Below, piece after piece: positions 1-15,004 of a stretch of 64,000 nt of DNA. Position 1 is the stretch's first letter. Each line of letters starts with the position of its first letter. The stretch is taken from assembly GCA_029204225.1 (NCBI GenBank), contig CM055093.1, positions 17,263,041 to 17,327,040 on the forward strand, given 5' to 3'. Below the pieces are notes generated by a model. That model searched no databases. It was given only the letters and a program-made list of their open reading frames with translations, and had not been told where the DNA came from. This stretch comes from Diphasiastrum complanatum (taxonomy: Eukaryota; Streptophyta; Lycopodiopsida; Lycopodiales; Lycopodiaceae). A program made the position numbers and the translations under genes.

Positions 1-487
1 TGAACTCTATGAGGCTGAACCAATTTTGGGAATTGATCGAGTTGCCACCACAAATGTCCTATAGAATCCCTTATAGGCAACTCATTGGAAGCCTAACGTA
101 CCTCATGGTGTGTACGAGGCCTGACATATGTTGTGCAATTATCACACTTAGCCAATTCAATGACTCATTCATAGAAGAGCAATGGCAAGCTGGAAAGCAA
201 GTCTTGAGATGCTTGCAAGGTATTTTGTATGCATGAAATAAGACTTCTTGCTTACCAATCTATGTTTATGCAAGTTATGCAACTAAGTCCACTACTGGGT
301 GTTGCTTCATGATGTATGGTGGAGCAATTGGATGGACGAGTGAAAGGCAATTGATAGTTGTAGTCTCTTTTGCAGAAGCAGAATGTCTTGCCCTATCACA
401 AGGAGCAAGAACATTAGTAAGATTTACAAGAATATTGGAAGACGTTGGACACAGTCAAAAATAGGTTCCAGTTTGGATTGACAACCA
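1..487 (+). pseudogene. Old Copia RT end and RNase H, 5' part (split by Copia-1)
   Basis: The plus frame from base 9 reads the end of a Ty1/Copia reverse transcriptase and the start of RNase H: YRQLIGSLTYL and CTRPDI, then a stop at 234-236. RNase H signatures follow without an ATG (YASYATKSTTGCC, then SFAEAECLALSQGA). The reading stops at PVWIDN, where Copia-1 is inserted, and resumes after it at 5917. In intact family members this region degrades the RNA strand of the cDNA hybrid. At least two in-frame stops show it is dead. It is older than Copia-1, which uses it as target DNA. Confidence 0.85.
483..487. repeat. Target-site duplication of Copia-1, left copy
   Basis: The 5-bp word aacca sits directly before the left LTR and again directly after the right LTR at 5917-5921. 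This is the size expected of Copia integrase, and removing the element rejoins the host RNase H reading. Confidence 0.9.
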
Positions 488-2413
488 TGTGACAGTACTG
501 TACTTTAGGACCATAAATGGATCTACAAAAGATCCACAAGAGTGATTGGATGCTTGCTTAACAATCTATCAAAAAACTAGACACAAAAAAGTTGATCTAG
601 ATTGGCAATTTGACAAACAACAAGCATTAACAATCAAAAGCATTGATAAACATTGAAATACGAGCCCACATGTGTGTACTACAGGCTGTAGTACGGCCTT
701 CAACCTGAGAAACAAGTAGAAATTGATTTGGTTTCATTTGGATCACAAAAACTCAATGTACATAGTGAACTAGCTTGAGATTGCCAATGAGCTCCAAAAA
801 TTTTCTATCTTCTCACTATGGAGAGAGGGAATACATACCAAATTCGACTTCCTTCTTGAAGTTAGGTGGATTTCCAGCATGTAATAAGGAAGTTAACTCA
901 CTCTCCTTGACCTAAAATGAAACCCTAGTCTATTTCCTAGAGTTATGCTTGGTAGGTAGCTAGTTGGTCAAATTTTCACCTAAAACTTAGGTGTAGGTCC
1001 TATAAAGTAGGGATGATGTAGCGCAGGCATCCCAAAGGGAGCCGGGAACCACGACTTAGCTTCCCAGCCTTCAACTCTTGCCATCCGAACCCACTTGACA
1101 TACAAGCAGCCAACTCGCCAACAACGATCAGACTTAACCAACTTGAAGTTCCACAAACCAACATTGAGATCCAACCTGGCGCCATGCCAGATCGGGGGTC
1201 CCCACGTGGGTGACTTCCCTCCAAGCAAACCGCCCGACATACATCAAACTTAACCAACTCGAAGCTTCGTTACAAACGAGTAACATCCATTCCAAGCAAG
1301 CGGTCTGACTTACATCAGACTTAACTAACTGAAAGCTTCGTCACGAGCGCTGGAAGCCAACCTGGCGCCACGCCAGACTGGATAGCCATAAACAGGTAAC
1401 ATCCACCCAAGCAAGCCATCCAACTCAGCCGACAGGTTAGAGCCCGTTCCCCAAGAGCTTAACCCATTCACGTTCATGCAAGGAACACTCAGAACCACAA
1501 GCCGCGACAGATATGGAAACAACCAGTTCCTGGACCAAATGGTCCTGACAGCATACCGCTGGCGCCACGGACCGAATGGTCCCGACGGCATACCGCTGGC
1601 GTCCCGGGATACGACCCTCAGCTATGTGCCAAGTTAAAAATTTTGAAAGCGGCCTTACAACTGGCGCTTTTACCGAACACTGAAACCCAGAAGGTAATCA
1701 GAGTCAGTTTGAGAAAAATCCCACTTTATTGATAAATCTGAGAAGGTTACATTTCAAGTGTGTGACCGACCCTAGTCTCCGGGGCGCTAGCATGCCAAGG
1801 CGAGAGCCATGACAACATTCCAGCAAGGGAGGCTGAGACTTGGTTGGAGCTCGCCCTGAGTCGCAACCCGCACTCCCCTATAGTATTGGTGTGATTCGGC
1901 ACCCCCCCCCTCATACCAAGCACTCTACCCAAGCTGGTAAAGCACGTTTTTCTCTCTCTAGGATTTTCTCTTTCTAGAAAGTCATTTTCTCTCTCTAGAT
2001 TTTATTGATCCCCAGGCTTCCTTTAATCATGCCTAGATCGTGTGAGGTGATTGCACATCGATCTGAGCTCTCTGGACTTCGCTAGAACCGATCAAAGATT
2101 TTCAGCCGTAGGAACTTGGCGCCGGCTGGATTCTGGTCACAGTGGCGCCGGGAGCAGCAGGGGCGCTGCTGGCGCCGGGGACATAGATGGCGCCGATGGC
2201 GCCGGAAGTAAAGCTTGTAAAGGTAGCTTTACAACAGATGACCACCAAATAGACATGACCAACTCTCTTGACTTGACCTAACCTACATTAGAATGGGTTT
2301 CCCATGTGGCATCATGGCCTCACATGTGCGGGACCCACTTGTGTACACAATTTACACTATTCTACATGGTTTTTGATCAAGCTAGATTTGCCAATTTTTG
2401 GCAATTCTTCACA
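488..2413 (-). repeat. Copia-1 3' LTR (left), enlarged
   Basis: It begins TGTGACAGTA and ends CTTCACA, matching the right LTR on both sides of a 1585-bp segment (680-2264) absent there. The arms 488-679 and 2265-2413 together make 341 bp, exactly the right LTR length. Minus-strand polypurine sequence tgaggaggag (2414-2423) abuts it. Confidence 0.9.
680..2264. other. Extra 1585-bp segment inside the left LTR of Copia-1
   Basis: This segment is absent from the right LTR. It is much richer in GC and CpG than its surroundings from about 985 on. It contains a perfect 9-bp inverted repeat at 676-694 (gtactacag, g, ctgtagtac), two copies of an AACCTGGCGCCA-type unit near 1172 and 1352, a direct repeat of about 37 bp near 1531-1610 (actggttcc-side word GGACC..ATGGTCC..GACGGCATACCGCTGGCG), and a run of GGCGCC palindromes near 2120-2200. 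I see no coding gene and no clear target duplication. It may be a nested insertion, or LTR sequence deleted from the right copy: the first part (agtacggcct) resembles the Copia-2 LTR. Confidence 0.7.
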
Positions 2414-3334
2414 CTCCTCCTCAAATTTAGCTTGATCTATTTACAACTCTCTTGATAGATCAATGAAAGCTTTTAGAAGTGTCTAAAAAATCCAGCTACA
2501 AACAAGGAACTTTTGAGACTCCAATAGAGAATGATGTCCATGAAGGATCTTTCACCACCTCTTAGAGGATCCCTTACAAGATGTTCCATAAATGTGTCTA
2601 TATACATGTAGCACACTTCAAAACTAAACATCATGCCAAGCCATGGATTCCAAGGCATTTTGTGCACTTGAAGATACATCAATTAAAATATTAAGTGCAT
2701 AAATAATGTTGCCAAAGACAACTTGCCTTGCTTGATCCATATGATTGAGCCTTGATGGCTCCATCTTGATACTCAAGATTCTTCTTGGAGTCCTCGAGCC
2801 TTGAGCTTGATCCTCCACTTGACTTGACTCAAAAACATCAATGAATTGAATAAGGTGATGATCCAAAAGTGCTTCTTCAAGTTTACAAATCTTCCACTCT
2901 TGAAAAATCACACTTCCACCATTGACAAATTCTTTGGTGGAAAACAAGTAGATTCTACAATCTCTACTTAAAGAGCAAAACACTACCATTATTCCTATCA
3001 TTGAAATAGGATAATCTTTGGTCCTTACATTGGAATGATCATGCACAAAGCATGTGGACACAAAGATTTCCAAAGCAAATGATGTTTCATCTTTTATGAC
3101 TCTATTCAAACTATTACAAAAATAGTTATCCAATGAAATTGCTTTATCAACAACAAATGTAGATTTCAAAGCATCCCATTTCATTGTCTTGTCATACAAA
3201 GTAATAAACACCATGAATCTTAAAGGTAAGAAACAAGTCACCTCATGTCTACTAATACTTTCCAAAAAGTATTCAAAGATAGTAGACTCTCTATCCTTGC
3301 AAGATGCACACTTGAATGGACAATTTGCATGCAA
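2414..3334 (-). pseudogene. Copia-1 integrase C-terminal / linker remnant
   Basis: The open minus-strand stretch 2624-3334 encodes decayed sequence downstream of the integrase core. YLFSTKEFVNGGSVIFQEW is the degenerate counterpart of the motif that ends in VVSRDVIFDE in Copia-2. TPRRILSIKMEPSRL matches the TPRRSSRAKVEPSRL linker of Copia-2. Further left, about 2473-2600, GERSFMDI and a short tail match the RT segment DDERSFMDI. The integrase catalytic core and almost all of RT are deleted. The ATG of this open stretch is accidental. Confidence 0.75.
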
Positions 3335-4794
3335 TTTGATGACTCGGACATTGTCATTGAGGACTCCCTTGGAACTCTCATGCTTTGAGGCTGATCCTCA
3401 AGATCTTCCTCCTTTTGATGCTCCTCCTCAATGCAAGCAAGATTACACTTTGCCAAGATCTCCTCTTGAGTGATCTCCTCCTTTGCCAAGCTCATTCTTT
3501 CAAAAGCAACACTAGCTTCCAACTTAAACAATCTTCTATGTTTAAATCCCTTTGCAATACAAACATCATTCTTCAAGATGAAGCAAACACCATGCTTAAA
3601 GTGGACATCCAAACCACTTTCTAAGAGTAGACCAACACTAAGCATATTCTTGGTGATTGATGGTACATAAAGGACATTTTCTAGATCCATGCATTTTGAG
3701 GATTCTAGATACAAAGAGATGGTGCCAACACCATCTATCCTACACTCTTCATCGTTTGCAGTAAAGACAAACTTATTAGCATCATTGAAAGAGTGTAAGG
3801 TTGAGAAAAAGTCCTTTTCACAAGACATGTGGGAGCTAGCCCCACTGTCGATCCACCAATTGTCTCTTGGATTGCTATTGCTTGTTGGTGAGGATGTAGA
3901 TGCCATCAAGAATACATCTACTTCATCCTCCTCCTCCTCCTTTGCAATGTTTCCTTGTTTATCCTCCTCCACTTGTGCTCTTAGCCTCTTGTAGCACTCA
4001 GATACATAATGCCCCTTCCTACCACAAAAGAAGCATTTTTGCTTTGACTTGTCCTTTGAGCTTGATGCATCATCCTCTTCTTTGGCCTCCTTTAAATGCC
4101 TTTTCTTTCCATTGGTCTTCTTTTTGCACTTGAATGAGAAATTGGCTTTCTCATCACCATCCTGCAACGACAAGGAACTCATCCTAGATTTTGCATGGAG
4201 CATCCTACACTCTTCAGCCACTAATACACTGTGAAGTTTTTCTATAGTTGGCAAAGTGTCTTGGATGGCAAAACTTTGGACCAAATTTGCAAAGTCATCT
4301 CCTAGACCATTAAGGACAATTTGTACAAGCTCTCCATCATGAATCTTCTCTCCAATGGAAGCCAACTCCCTATTTAGAGACTTGATTCTGAGTACATAAT
4401 CCTGTGCACTCTCCTCACTTCTCCTCATGCTTTGCAAAATTTGATTTCTAAGCATAAGAACTCTAGAAGTGTTGCTAGACTCATAGATTGATTTTAAAGA
4501 CTCCCAAGCCTCTTTAGCATTAGTACAAGCTGATACTTCTCTCAACAAATCATTGCTCACATTCATCTTCACACAATGAAGTGCAAGCCTAGATCTCTTC
4601 TTGTATCTAGCTAACTCCTGTGCACCTAGAGGTTCATCTTTATCTTCAATCAAGAACTCATAAAGGTCTTGGAGCACCAAGAGTGACTCCATTCTAACCT
4701 TCCAAATAGCATAATTTGTAGAATTCAACCTCTCACTAGTTTCTAGAAGGTATGCTCCAGCAGATTCCATCTTACTAGTGACTTCTACAAACAA
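3238..4794 (-). pseudogene. Copia-1 gag and protease N-terminal part
   Basis: This 518-residue minus-strand frame starts like Copia-2 gag (ERLNSTNYAIWKVRMESLL, UBN2-type gag). It carries a CCHC zinc knuckle CFFCGRKGHYVSEC near residue 260 and the aspartic protease motif WWIDSGASSHM near residue 315. Protease homology ends near FKLEASVAF. The residues after about 425 are out-of-family and replace the pre-integrase LWHKRLGH region, marking the deletion junction. Gag would form the virus-like particle. It may still be translated, but without integrase and RT it is at best a gag donor. Confidence 0.85.
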
Positions 4795-5562
4795 GAAATA
4801 GATTTGATTGACTTGAAACTCACAAAGGTCTCACACTTGCAGTGTTTCACTCAAATTTGATTTCTAATCCAACAAATGGACTTATAATCACAGTTCTATC
4901 ACTCCCTCACAAAGCTAGAATGAAGATAAGATGAAGTGAAAACTACTTTCAAACAAATCTTGCCAAGAAATGGATTTGATTGTCTCTAGAAACTCACTAA
5001 GGTCTCTCTCTTGTAGTTTTTCACTCAAATTAGATTTCTAATCCAACAAATGGACTTATAATCTCAGTTCTAGCACTCCCTCACAAAGTTGGAATGAAGA
5101 TAAGATGATGTGAAATCTACTTACAATCAAATCTAGCCAATTTTGGCTATTTTTGGACAAAAAAATGACTTAATCTCTTTCTTCCTTCTTGGTGTACTTT
5201 CAAGACCTGTTTTTAACCTTAATAGGACTTGAACTCAGCCTAGATTAATTAGATTCCATGAAACAAATTCAAATCTAATCAATGGCAAATGATCTTGGTA
5301 GATTATTCTAGGAACTTCACCAAAAATTACACCAATAGCTCACAAATTGAATTTTTTTGGATCAAATGAATACCATGCATTAAATGCAGGTTCAAAGGTG
5401 CCCACACATGTGGACAGTACGGATTTGGACCCCTACCAAGTTTGGGATCAAAACTCCTCACCAAAATCAAGATTCTAGCTTGCCCTCTCAATACTAGTTT
5501 TTAGCACCAAAACTTGCTAAAAATGGATTTGCATTAGATCAATGGCTTATGCTCTTGTACTT

Positions 5563-5575
5563 GGCTCTGATACCA
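5563..5575 (-). other. Primer-binding site of Copia-1
   Basis: On the minus strand TGGTATCAGAGCC follows the 5' LTR directly. It is the usual plant Copia primer site, complementary to the 3' end of initiator methionine tRNA. Confidence 0.9.
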
Positions 5576-5916
5576 TGTGAAAGTACTGTACTTTAGGACC
5601 ATAAATGGATTTACAAAAGATCCACAAGAGTGATTGGATGCTTGCTTAACAATCTATCAAAAAACTAGACACAAAAAAGTTGATCTAGATTGGCAATTTG
5701 ACAAACAACAAGCATTAACAATCAAAAGCATTGATAAACATTGAAATCCGAGCCCACACGTGTGTACCTCTTGACTTGACCTAACCTACATTAGGATGGG
5801 TTTCCCATGTGGCATCATGGCCTCACATGTGTGGGACCCACTTGTGTACACAATTTACACTATTCTACATGGTTTTTGATCAAGCTAGATTTGCCAATTT
5901 TTGGCAATTCTTCACA
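5576..5916 (-). repeat. Copia-1 5' LTR (right), 341 bp
   Basis: It begins TGTGAAAGTA and ends ATTCTTCACA, with TGTGA/TCACA inverted termini, the primer site on its left and the target duplication aacca (5917-5921) on its right. It lacks the 1585-bp segment of its partner. Confidence 0.92.
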
Positions 5917-6145
5917 AACCAGAGCTCAATGAAGATTGCACAGTACCCAAATTTTTTCTCAAAGTTAGTTCATATATATGTACACTATCATTGTGTGTGA
6001 GAATAGGTTGAGAGCGGCTTCATTCAATTGAAGTACTTGCCAACATCATCAATGATAGTAGATGTTCTGACAAAAGCCTTAGCACTAGAGACATTCGAAG
6101 AGCACAGAGCATCTAAAGCAGTTAAGCTTGAAGGGGAGTCTTAGG
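5917..6145 (+). pseudogene. Old Copia RNase H, 3' part
   Basis: This continues the reading interrupted at 487: NQSSMKIAQYPNFF, then HIYVHYHCVRE, a stop, IQLKYLPT and VLTKALA, ending LEGES and stop. These are the canonical final blocks of plant Copia polyproteins (NQSA.KIA, KHIEV.YHFVRE, DIFTKAL). A polypurine-like AAGGGGAG at the end suggests the 3' LTR of the old element starts within the next few hundred bases. Confidence 0.85.
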
Positions 6146-7249
6146 AAGTCAAGCCTAACTGCTGCAAGCTAGCCCATTGATTATGGGCTGATTCACTACA
6201 TTTTAGGAGTTAGTTGTAGACTAGTCCAAACATATGTTGACAGGCAGATGTTTTTAGGAGTTTTTGTTATAGCAACTAGTTAGGAAGTAGTTAGCTAATT
6301 TTCAGCATGTTACTGAGTAGGAAACTTTGTTTACACTAAGATAAATATAGCAGAACTTTGTATTATATTTTTAGTGAGGAGAAAAGATCATTATTTCTTT
6401 CATCCTTGCCTCATTCTGGTTCTGCTCTCTAAGCACATTGTGTATGCTCCTGAGTGTGTGTGAGTCCATTCTCTTGCGTATTCATTGACTGTGAAATGAG
6501 TGTAAGTTGCATCTGAAATGTTAGTGTGTAAGTTGCATCGGAACCACGTTCTGACCCCTCATGGTTCTGGAACCATCGTTTCGGAACCGCATGTTTCCGA
6601 GCTGCAAAACCATTTCAAGAACAATTCAAAAAGATTTTAGACAAGGGGATTTTGGGACTGAGCTTCACTGTAGATAAAAAATCTCTTGTTCTTCTACACT
6701 CTTGTTCTTTTAAAAACGAGCTATTCCTACAAAAGCGGATTCATTTTCCTGTAGAAATGACTGCTTCTTTCCCAGCAGGTTGTGAAATGAAATTTTTAAA
6801 GAACGTTTCTTTTTTCTAACAGATTTTTTTTTTTAAATTGAGGTTCGTTCCGGACCATCGTTCCATTCGCGTTCCGGAACCGGAACCACGATGTTTCTTA
6901 GGTTACAGTTCCGATTCTGTAGTTTGTCACTCTGCTCTCTCCGTCCCATTCTATAACAGTTTCTGCCTATGATCTCTCGTGGCTCCGTCATACTCTCTAA
7001 ACACGCAAGATCAATGTAGGCCTCTCCAAACAAATTCATAAAATAGTAAGCTGCATTGTAAGAACATGTACCTACTTTAATTGAAAAAGCTAGAAACCTC
7101 AGTGGTTGATAGCTACTGCAGTGTTGGGTATTTGCCCCTCGAACCTCATCCACTACTAACCCACTCAGTGATTGCATCAACCATTTTTGTCTTATGTTAA
7201 AAGTGGTCATCCCACTCAGATAAATAGTTAGTTAGAATCTTTTAAACTC
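6146..7249. other. Gene-poor stretch; probable old LTR and a ggaacc-motif patch
   Basis: The first part (about 6236-6540, starting TGTTGACAGG) is probably the decayed 3' LTR of the old Copia, though I cannot fix its end. A 14-base word gtgtaagttgcatc repeats near 6500-6538. Two patches rich in ggaacc/ggttcc (about 6539-6605 and 6842-6925) face each other in inverted orientation around an AT-rich centre and could be a decayed foldback element. A minus-strand open frame of 125 codons (6833-7210) overlaps the second patch; I do not recognise it. Nothing here is a convincing host gene. Confidence 0.35.
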
Positions 7250-8574
7250 AGTAGCTTGATTAAATAATTTAAAGATAGGTTAGTCTGACTAGAATAGATA
7301 CTTGTAATAGAAATGGCAAATGCATCATTCTCTTCTCATTTTTGAGTTCTTGTCTTCAGCTCTTGTGAGTGGTTATGTTATTAGCATTTTTTGTTTTCAG
7401 GTCAAGCAATGTTCTGAGTTCATTGAAACTCTGTTTCTGCTGATTCTGTATGGCAGCAGGCTGCTGCAACTTTTGGCATTGAATGCTATAACATATTTCT
7501 TTGGTGGTTGTCCTGATAAGTTATCCTTATTTGCAGTATTTTATTTGATTGGAGAAGTAGAATGTGCTGTAAGGTTCTGTTTTGTTTGTTGGTTATCCTG
7601 ATTCGCCATCTTCAGACCATGTTCAGTATTGTGAGAGTGAATTGGAATGGGGTAAAAGATCTATGTAATTCCGCATCATTTGGATCAATCCTTGAAAAAA
7701 ATTTGTGATTGTACTTGTCTGTTTCATTAAAAAATTTTACAGCCAGACCATCTTTGATGTCTTGGGGATCTGGTGAGAAGCTCCAGGAAACTCCAGATTG
7801 GGCTAGAAGATTTGTTTTCAACATTAATAAAACATCTTCTTCCTAACGATGATCAGTTGCAATAAAGATTGATCCGTGATGACAATTTCTTGCAATCTCA
7901 AGTAGTCAGAGAACAAACAACACATGACATTGAGTCGTGACTTTCTGTGATATTGTACTGCAAAATTGCTTTCCTTAGTAGAAACATGTGCACAAGTTAG
8001 CTGTTTTCAACTAGATGGATTAAGGGCTAAGAGGCAATCTCAATTCCATGGCCTCCCTCTTGACCTCTTTTACTTGATTTCCTCCCTGGGCTAGTTGCAT
8101 CCTATACAAGTTTTTGCGCATCAAATGAAAACTTGTTTATCCTTGTGCCTTTTAGATTGCTTCTCATGTCTTTCAACTCTTTTGGATTTATCCTTGTCGT
8201 GTGACCTACTTCTGTGCTACTTTTCCGCTTTTTTTTCTTCACACAGATTAAAAGCACGCCTCATATAATAGCTCCAAAAATAAGAGAAGTAAAGAGATTA
8301 GTTTGTATCTGTGAAGTAAACAGATACAACAAATTGAGAAATGCAGTAAACAGAAAACCACTGCAAAGCAAATGAAAACATAAAGAAATGAATACCTCAC
8401 ACAAATGGATCTAGAACAGATTGAAAAATTAAAATTGTCATGCAAATGGAAATATATATTGATGAAAACAAGCATCTAAGACCTAGAATGATAGGATAAA
8501 TGAATACTTGATGGAAATTGGTTTTGCGAGATGTAGCAGCCTGTACATAAGGAGGAAGCTTGGATTCACCTTAA
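7250..8574 (+). other. Non-coding part of block A
   Basis: AT-rich sequence whose longest open frame (7320-7601) matches no family I know and has hydrophobic low-complexity character. The same frame is intact in the second copy, but this part of the duplication is almost identical, so that says nothing about selection. No gene is supported. Confidence 0.4.
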
Positions 8575-9310
8575 TTGTTGTGGAGCAGCATCGTTATGAC
8601 TGGAGATGATGAATATATACAACTTGACAGATACAAAATGGGTGAATTCAGAATTATGAAGGACTTGCCAGGAGAACTTTATTTCGTTCTCACAATTCAG
8701 ATCTTTGGGGACAGGCAAAAGGGAATCATGATCTTGTCACAGCAAAAATGTATTGAAAGCATATTACTAGACCGATTTGGGATGACAGACTGTATTCTGG
8801 TTAGCGTACCTCGTTGGATGATGCAGTTGAGCAAAGAAATGAGTGCAAAGGAAGGGCAGGACACATTAGCCATGGAAGGCTCCTCGGTTCGCTAATATAC
8901 GCTATGGCCTGCACACGACTAGATACAGTGATAGCAGTCGAGAAATTGAACAAGCTTTTATTAAATCCATGGATTGACCTCTTGAACGTTGCAAAGAGAG
9001 TACTGCGCTACCTAAAACGATCAGTTTGAGAATAATGTATTCCAACAAGGACTTGAATTTGATGGGCTATCCTAACTAGGACAAGGATAATGACGACAGA
9101 AATTCCACGTTGGACACATTTTTTTGGCAGCAGGAGGTCCCACTGCATCGGCAAGCTGCAAACAGAATTTGCTTCCCCTATCTTCCACCGAAGCAAAATA
9201 TATGGTCGCATGTAAGGCTTCGAAAGAGTACATCATTAGTAATTTAATTGAGGAAATTGAAACACATGTGAACAGTTTTTGCTGTACAATGACAATCAAG
9301 TCCCTTTGAT
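8575..9310 (+). pseudogene. Copia RT end and RNase H remnant
   Basis: Several frames together read the C-terminal RT and RNase H of a Ty1/Copia element: RIMKDLPGELYFVL, then LLDRFGMTDC, LLGSLIYAMACTRLDT, VAKRVLRYLK, LPLSSTEAKYM and finally YNDNQVPL. The order is canonical but there are multiple frameshifts and stops and no RT catalytic YVDD. It is distinct from the old Copia at 1-6145. An almost identical copy lies at 52798-53533. Confidence 0.85.
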
Positions 9311-9656
9311 GCATGAAGTGAGTTGTTGGGCAGCCCTTCCTTTTGATGCACGCAATGAGTTGTTGGGCAGCAGCTACATATTCCATTTTTTGGTGCATGC
9401 ACTTGTTAATTGAGCATGCATACATGTTGCATGAATAGATGCATTGCGGTGCTCCTCATGTCATTTCCCGTAATATAGGTGTTGCTGAATATCCTTGAGA
9501 GCATTCTTGCATGCCTTCAAGCCACCGCCCAAGCAGCCAATACGCCCTCACTACATCCTTGTGTACCTCGCTAGGCACTTGTGTAGAGATCAGCTGAATG
9601 ACATAAAACTGGCGTTTTTCAGGTGATGAATGTGCTGCTGACAACTGATGGCGTGT
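9311..9656. other. Non-coding, with a short tandem duplication
   Basis: A unit of about 46 bases containing gagttgttgggcagc occurs twice (near 9320 and 9357). The rest lies upstream of the GDSL gene and shows no recognisable coding sequence. Confidence 0.4.
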
Positions 9657-9913
9657 GATAAATAGGCACAAACGGCCATTTCGCATCAAACACGATACGC
9701 ATCAGCAGAAGTTTGGGAAGAGAAAGAGAGAATGTACTGCTGAGAGAGCGCGAGAGACACACGATTTGGATCTGGATCTGGATTTGCTGCTCGAGAACTG
9801 CCCTTGCTGCTGTGCTGCACGATCAATCTCCTCTGCTAGAGTTGTGTGATTCAGATAGAGAGAGAGCGAGAGAGAGAGAGACAGAGAGGTGAGGTGTGTG
9901 ATTGAGCGAGAGA

Positions 9914-9950
<37 letters not shown>

Positions 9951-10054
9951 GTGAGGTGAGAGGTGAGGTGAGAGCGCGTGTGATAGTTGGTTTTTTAGGG
10001 TAAGGACTTTTTAAGGGTTTAGTGAAAAAAAAAACAGCCAATAAAGTCAGGTGT

Positions 10055-10101
<47 letters not shown>

Positions 10102-10103
10102 TT
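9657..10103 (+). promoter_or_regulatory. Candidate promoter and GA-rich 5' leader of GDSL copy 1
   Basis: A TATA-like gataaatag at 9657-9665 lies about 440 bp before the ATG. Between them are an imperfect (GA)n stretch at about 9857-9952 and a (GA)n stretch at about 10059-10099 that ends just before the start codon. GA/CT-rich leaders are common in plant promoters and can bind BBR/BPC-type factors; that role is inference. Copy 2 has the same layout, with the tract next to the ATG about ten bases shorter. Confidence 0.35.
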
Positions 10104-13849
<3,746 letters not shown>

Positions 13850-14093
13850 AAGTCCGTTGAGTCTATCTACTACGTCCGTTCATGGCTTGGAGTGCGGTCG
13901 GCCAAAACAGCTTCTTCCAACCTAAAACTGCACTTGATTTTTTACACCCTGATGCCGGTGCAGCAACGACGCATGTCTTGCTGCAAGCCCACACATAGAT
14001 CTTCAAGCAATGACAGACGGCCAATGGCCAGGGTGTTTCTCTTGCAAAAATTCAGGGCTTGACAAGGTCCACAACTAGGGTTTTCGGGCCCGT
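13850..14093. repeat. Start of left satellite array (before Gypsy-2)
   Basis: The first partial unit of the ~345-bp satellite, starting at gtccgttgagtctatc. Compared with copy A' it lacks about 31 bp near 14030 (gacggccaatggcc junction) and has about 60 bp more at its left edge. It is cut at 14093 by Gypsy-2, whose target duplication cccgt is 14089-14093. Confidence 0.9.
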
Positions 14094-14451
14094 TGTAATA
14101 GATCCTAACACCACAGTAGGGAAAACACTAACTGATCCACCCAACCTTGCCTACTCCCTGATATAGAGTAAGCCCCTCCTAGCCCAGTGTGAGGACTGGT
14201 AGCATGCTATTGCCAAGTGTAGGCCATGTGGCACTGACGTGGCCGACTACACGTCGGGACCCAACTGGGGGCCCTATCCTGCTGACAAGGTCCCTAGGCT
14301 GTGTTAGGCCCGCCATGGCTATGGACCGTGCTGGGGCACACTACTCACACTGTCTTGCCCTGTTGGTCATGTACGTTGGACACGACCCTGACTGTGGTAT
14401 CTGACCTATCTGTGTTCTCTAGGGTTCGACACCGGTTACGAGCTCGTAACA
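14094..14451 (-). repeat. Gypsy-2 3' LTR (left), 358 bp
   Basis: TGTAATAGAT to CTCGTAACA, with TGTTA/TAACA-type termini. On the minus strand the purine-rich AAGGGGGAGGGAG (14452-14464) precedes it. Confidence 0.93.
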
Positions 14452-14462
14452 CTCCCTCCCCC

Positions 14463-14990
14463 TTAAGAACCGTCTTGGTCCTCTAAGAAAAAGTTTGAAA
14501 AAATCTTGCGAAGGACGCTGCCTCTTTCCCAAGTGGCATTCTTAATAGGCTGATCATTCCACTTAACCAGATATTCTCGGTATAGAGTATGACGAGTCTG
14601 CCTGTCTCTACTATCAAGAATCTCCTTTGGTTCATGTGGAGGTTGTTGAGGATCCAATGGGAGAACTAGAACACTGTCCCCTACCAAATTATCTGATCTG
14701 GTTAAGGCTTTTCGTAACTGACTTACATGAAAGACTGGAAAAACCTTACTGTTGTGTGGGAGTTCTAGTTCATAGGTGACCTTGCCTAGTCTCCTACTGA
14801 TGGTAAAGGGACCACAATACCTTGGAGACAACTTAGCACACACTCCTGATTTGAGGGTTCTAGAGTCAACTGGGACTCTCAAGTAGACTTTCTCACCAGT
14901 GGAGAACTGCACATCCCGTCTGTGTGGATCTACATAATGCCTGGCTCGATCCTGGGACTGCCTAATGCTACGCTTAGCATGTTCTATCAT
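14463..14990 (-). pseudogene. Gypsy-2 integrase C-terminus and chromodomain
   Basis: The frame reads the integrase C-terminal GPF/Y-like region (SPRYCGPFTISRRLGKVTYEL, FHVSQLRKAL), then a chromodomain core YREYLVKWNDQPIKNATWER near residues 135-155. Chromodomains of this kind steer integration towards particular chromatin marks. The frame joins the catalytic integrase frame to its right across a short broken junction at about 14991-15004. Confidence 0.88.
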
Positions 14991-15004
14991 CTGGTTTAGG
15001 TCCT

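Larger units (their letters stand above)
488..5916 (-). mobile_element. Copia-1, internally deleted Ty1/Copia retrotransposon
   Basis: A minus-strand element bounded by LTRs at 488-2413 and 5576-5916 with target duplication aacca. The order read leftwards is LTR, primer site, gag and protease start, broken integrase and linker, traces of RT, polypurine tract, LTR. Integrase core, most of RT and RNase H are missing, so it cannot move by itself. Its gag and polypurine tract resemble those of Copia-2, so the two are sister families. Over the shared 341 LTR bases I count about six differences (under 2 percent), so the insertion is fairly young. The left LTR carries an extra 1585 bp. Confidence 0.92.

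Noticed and set aside
1747-2281. Frames in the GC-rich part of the Copia-1 LTR segment
   Set aside because: Low-complexity Gly/Ala/Asp or Arg-rich translations of GGCGCC-type repeats; no family.
3385-4234. Plus-strand frames across 3189-4234
   Set aside because: Antisense shadows of Copia-1 gag.
7320-7601. A 93-codon frame present in both duplication copies
   Set aside because: Its conservation is explained by the almost identical duplication there; no motif or start context supports a gene.
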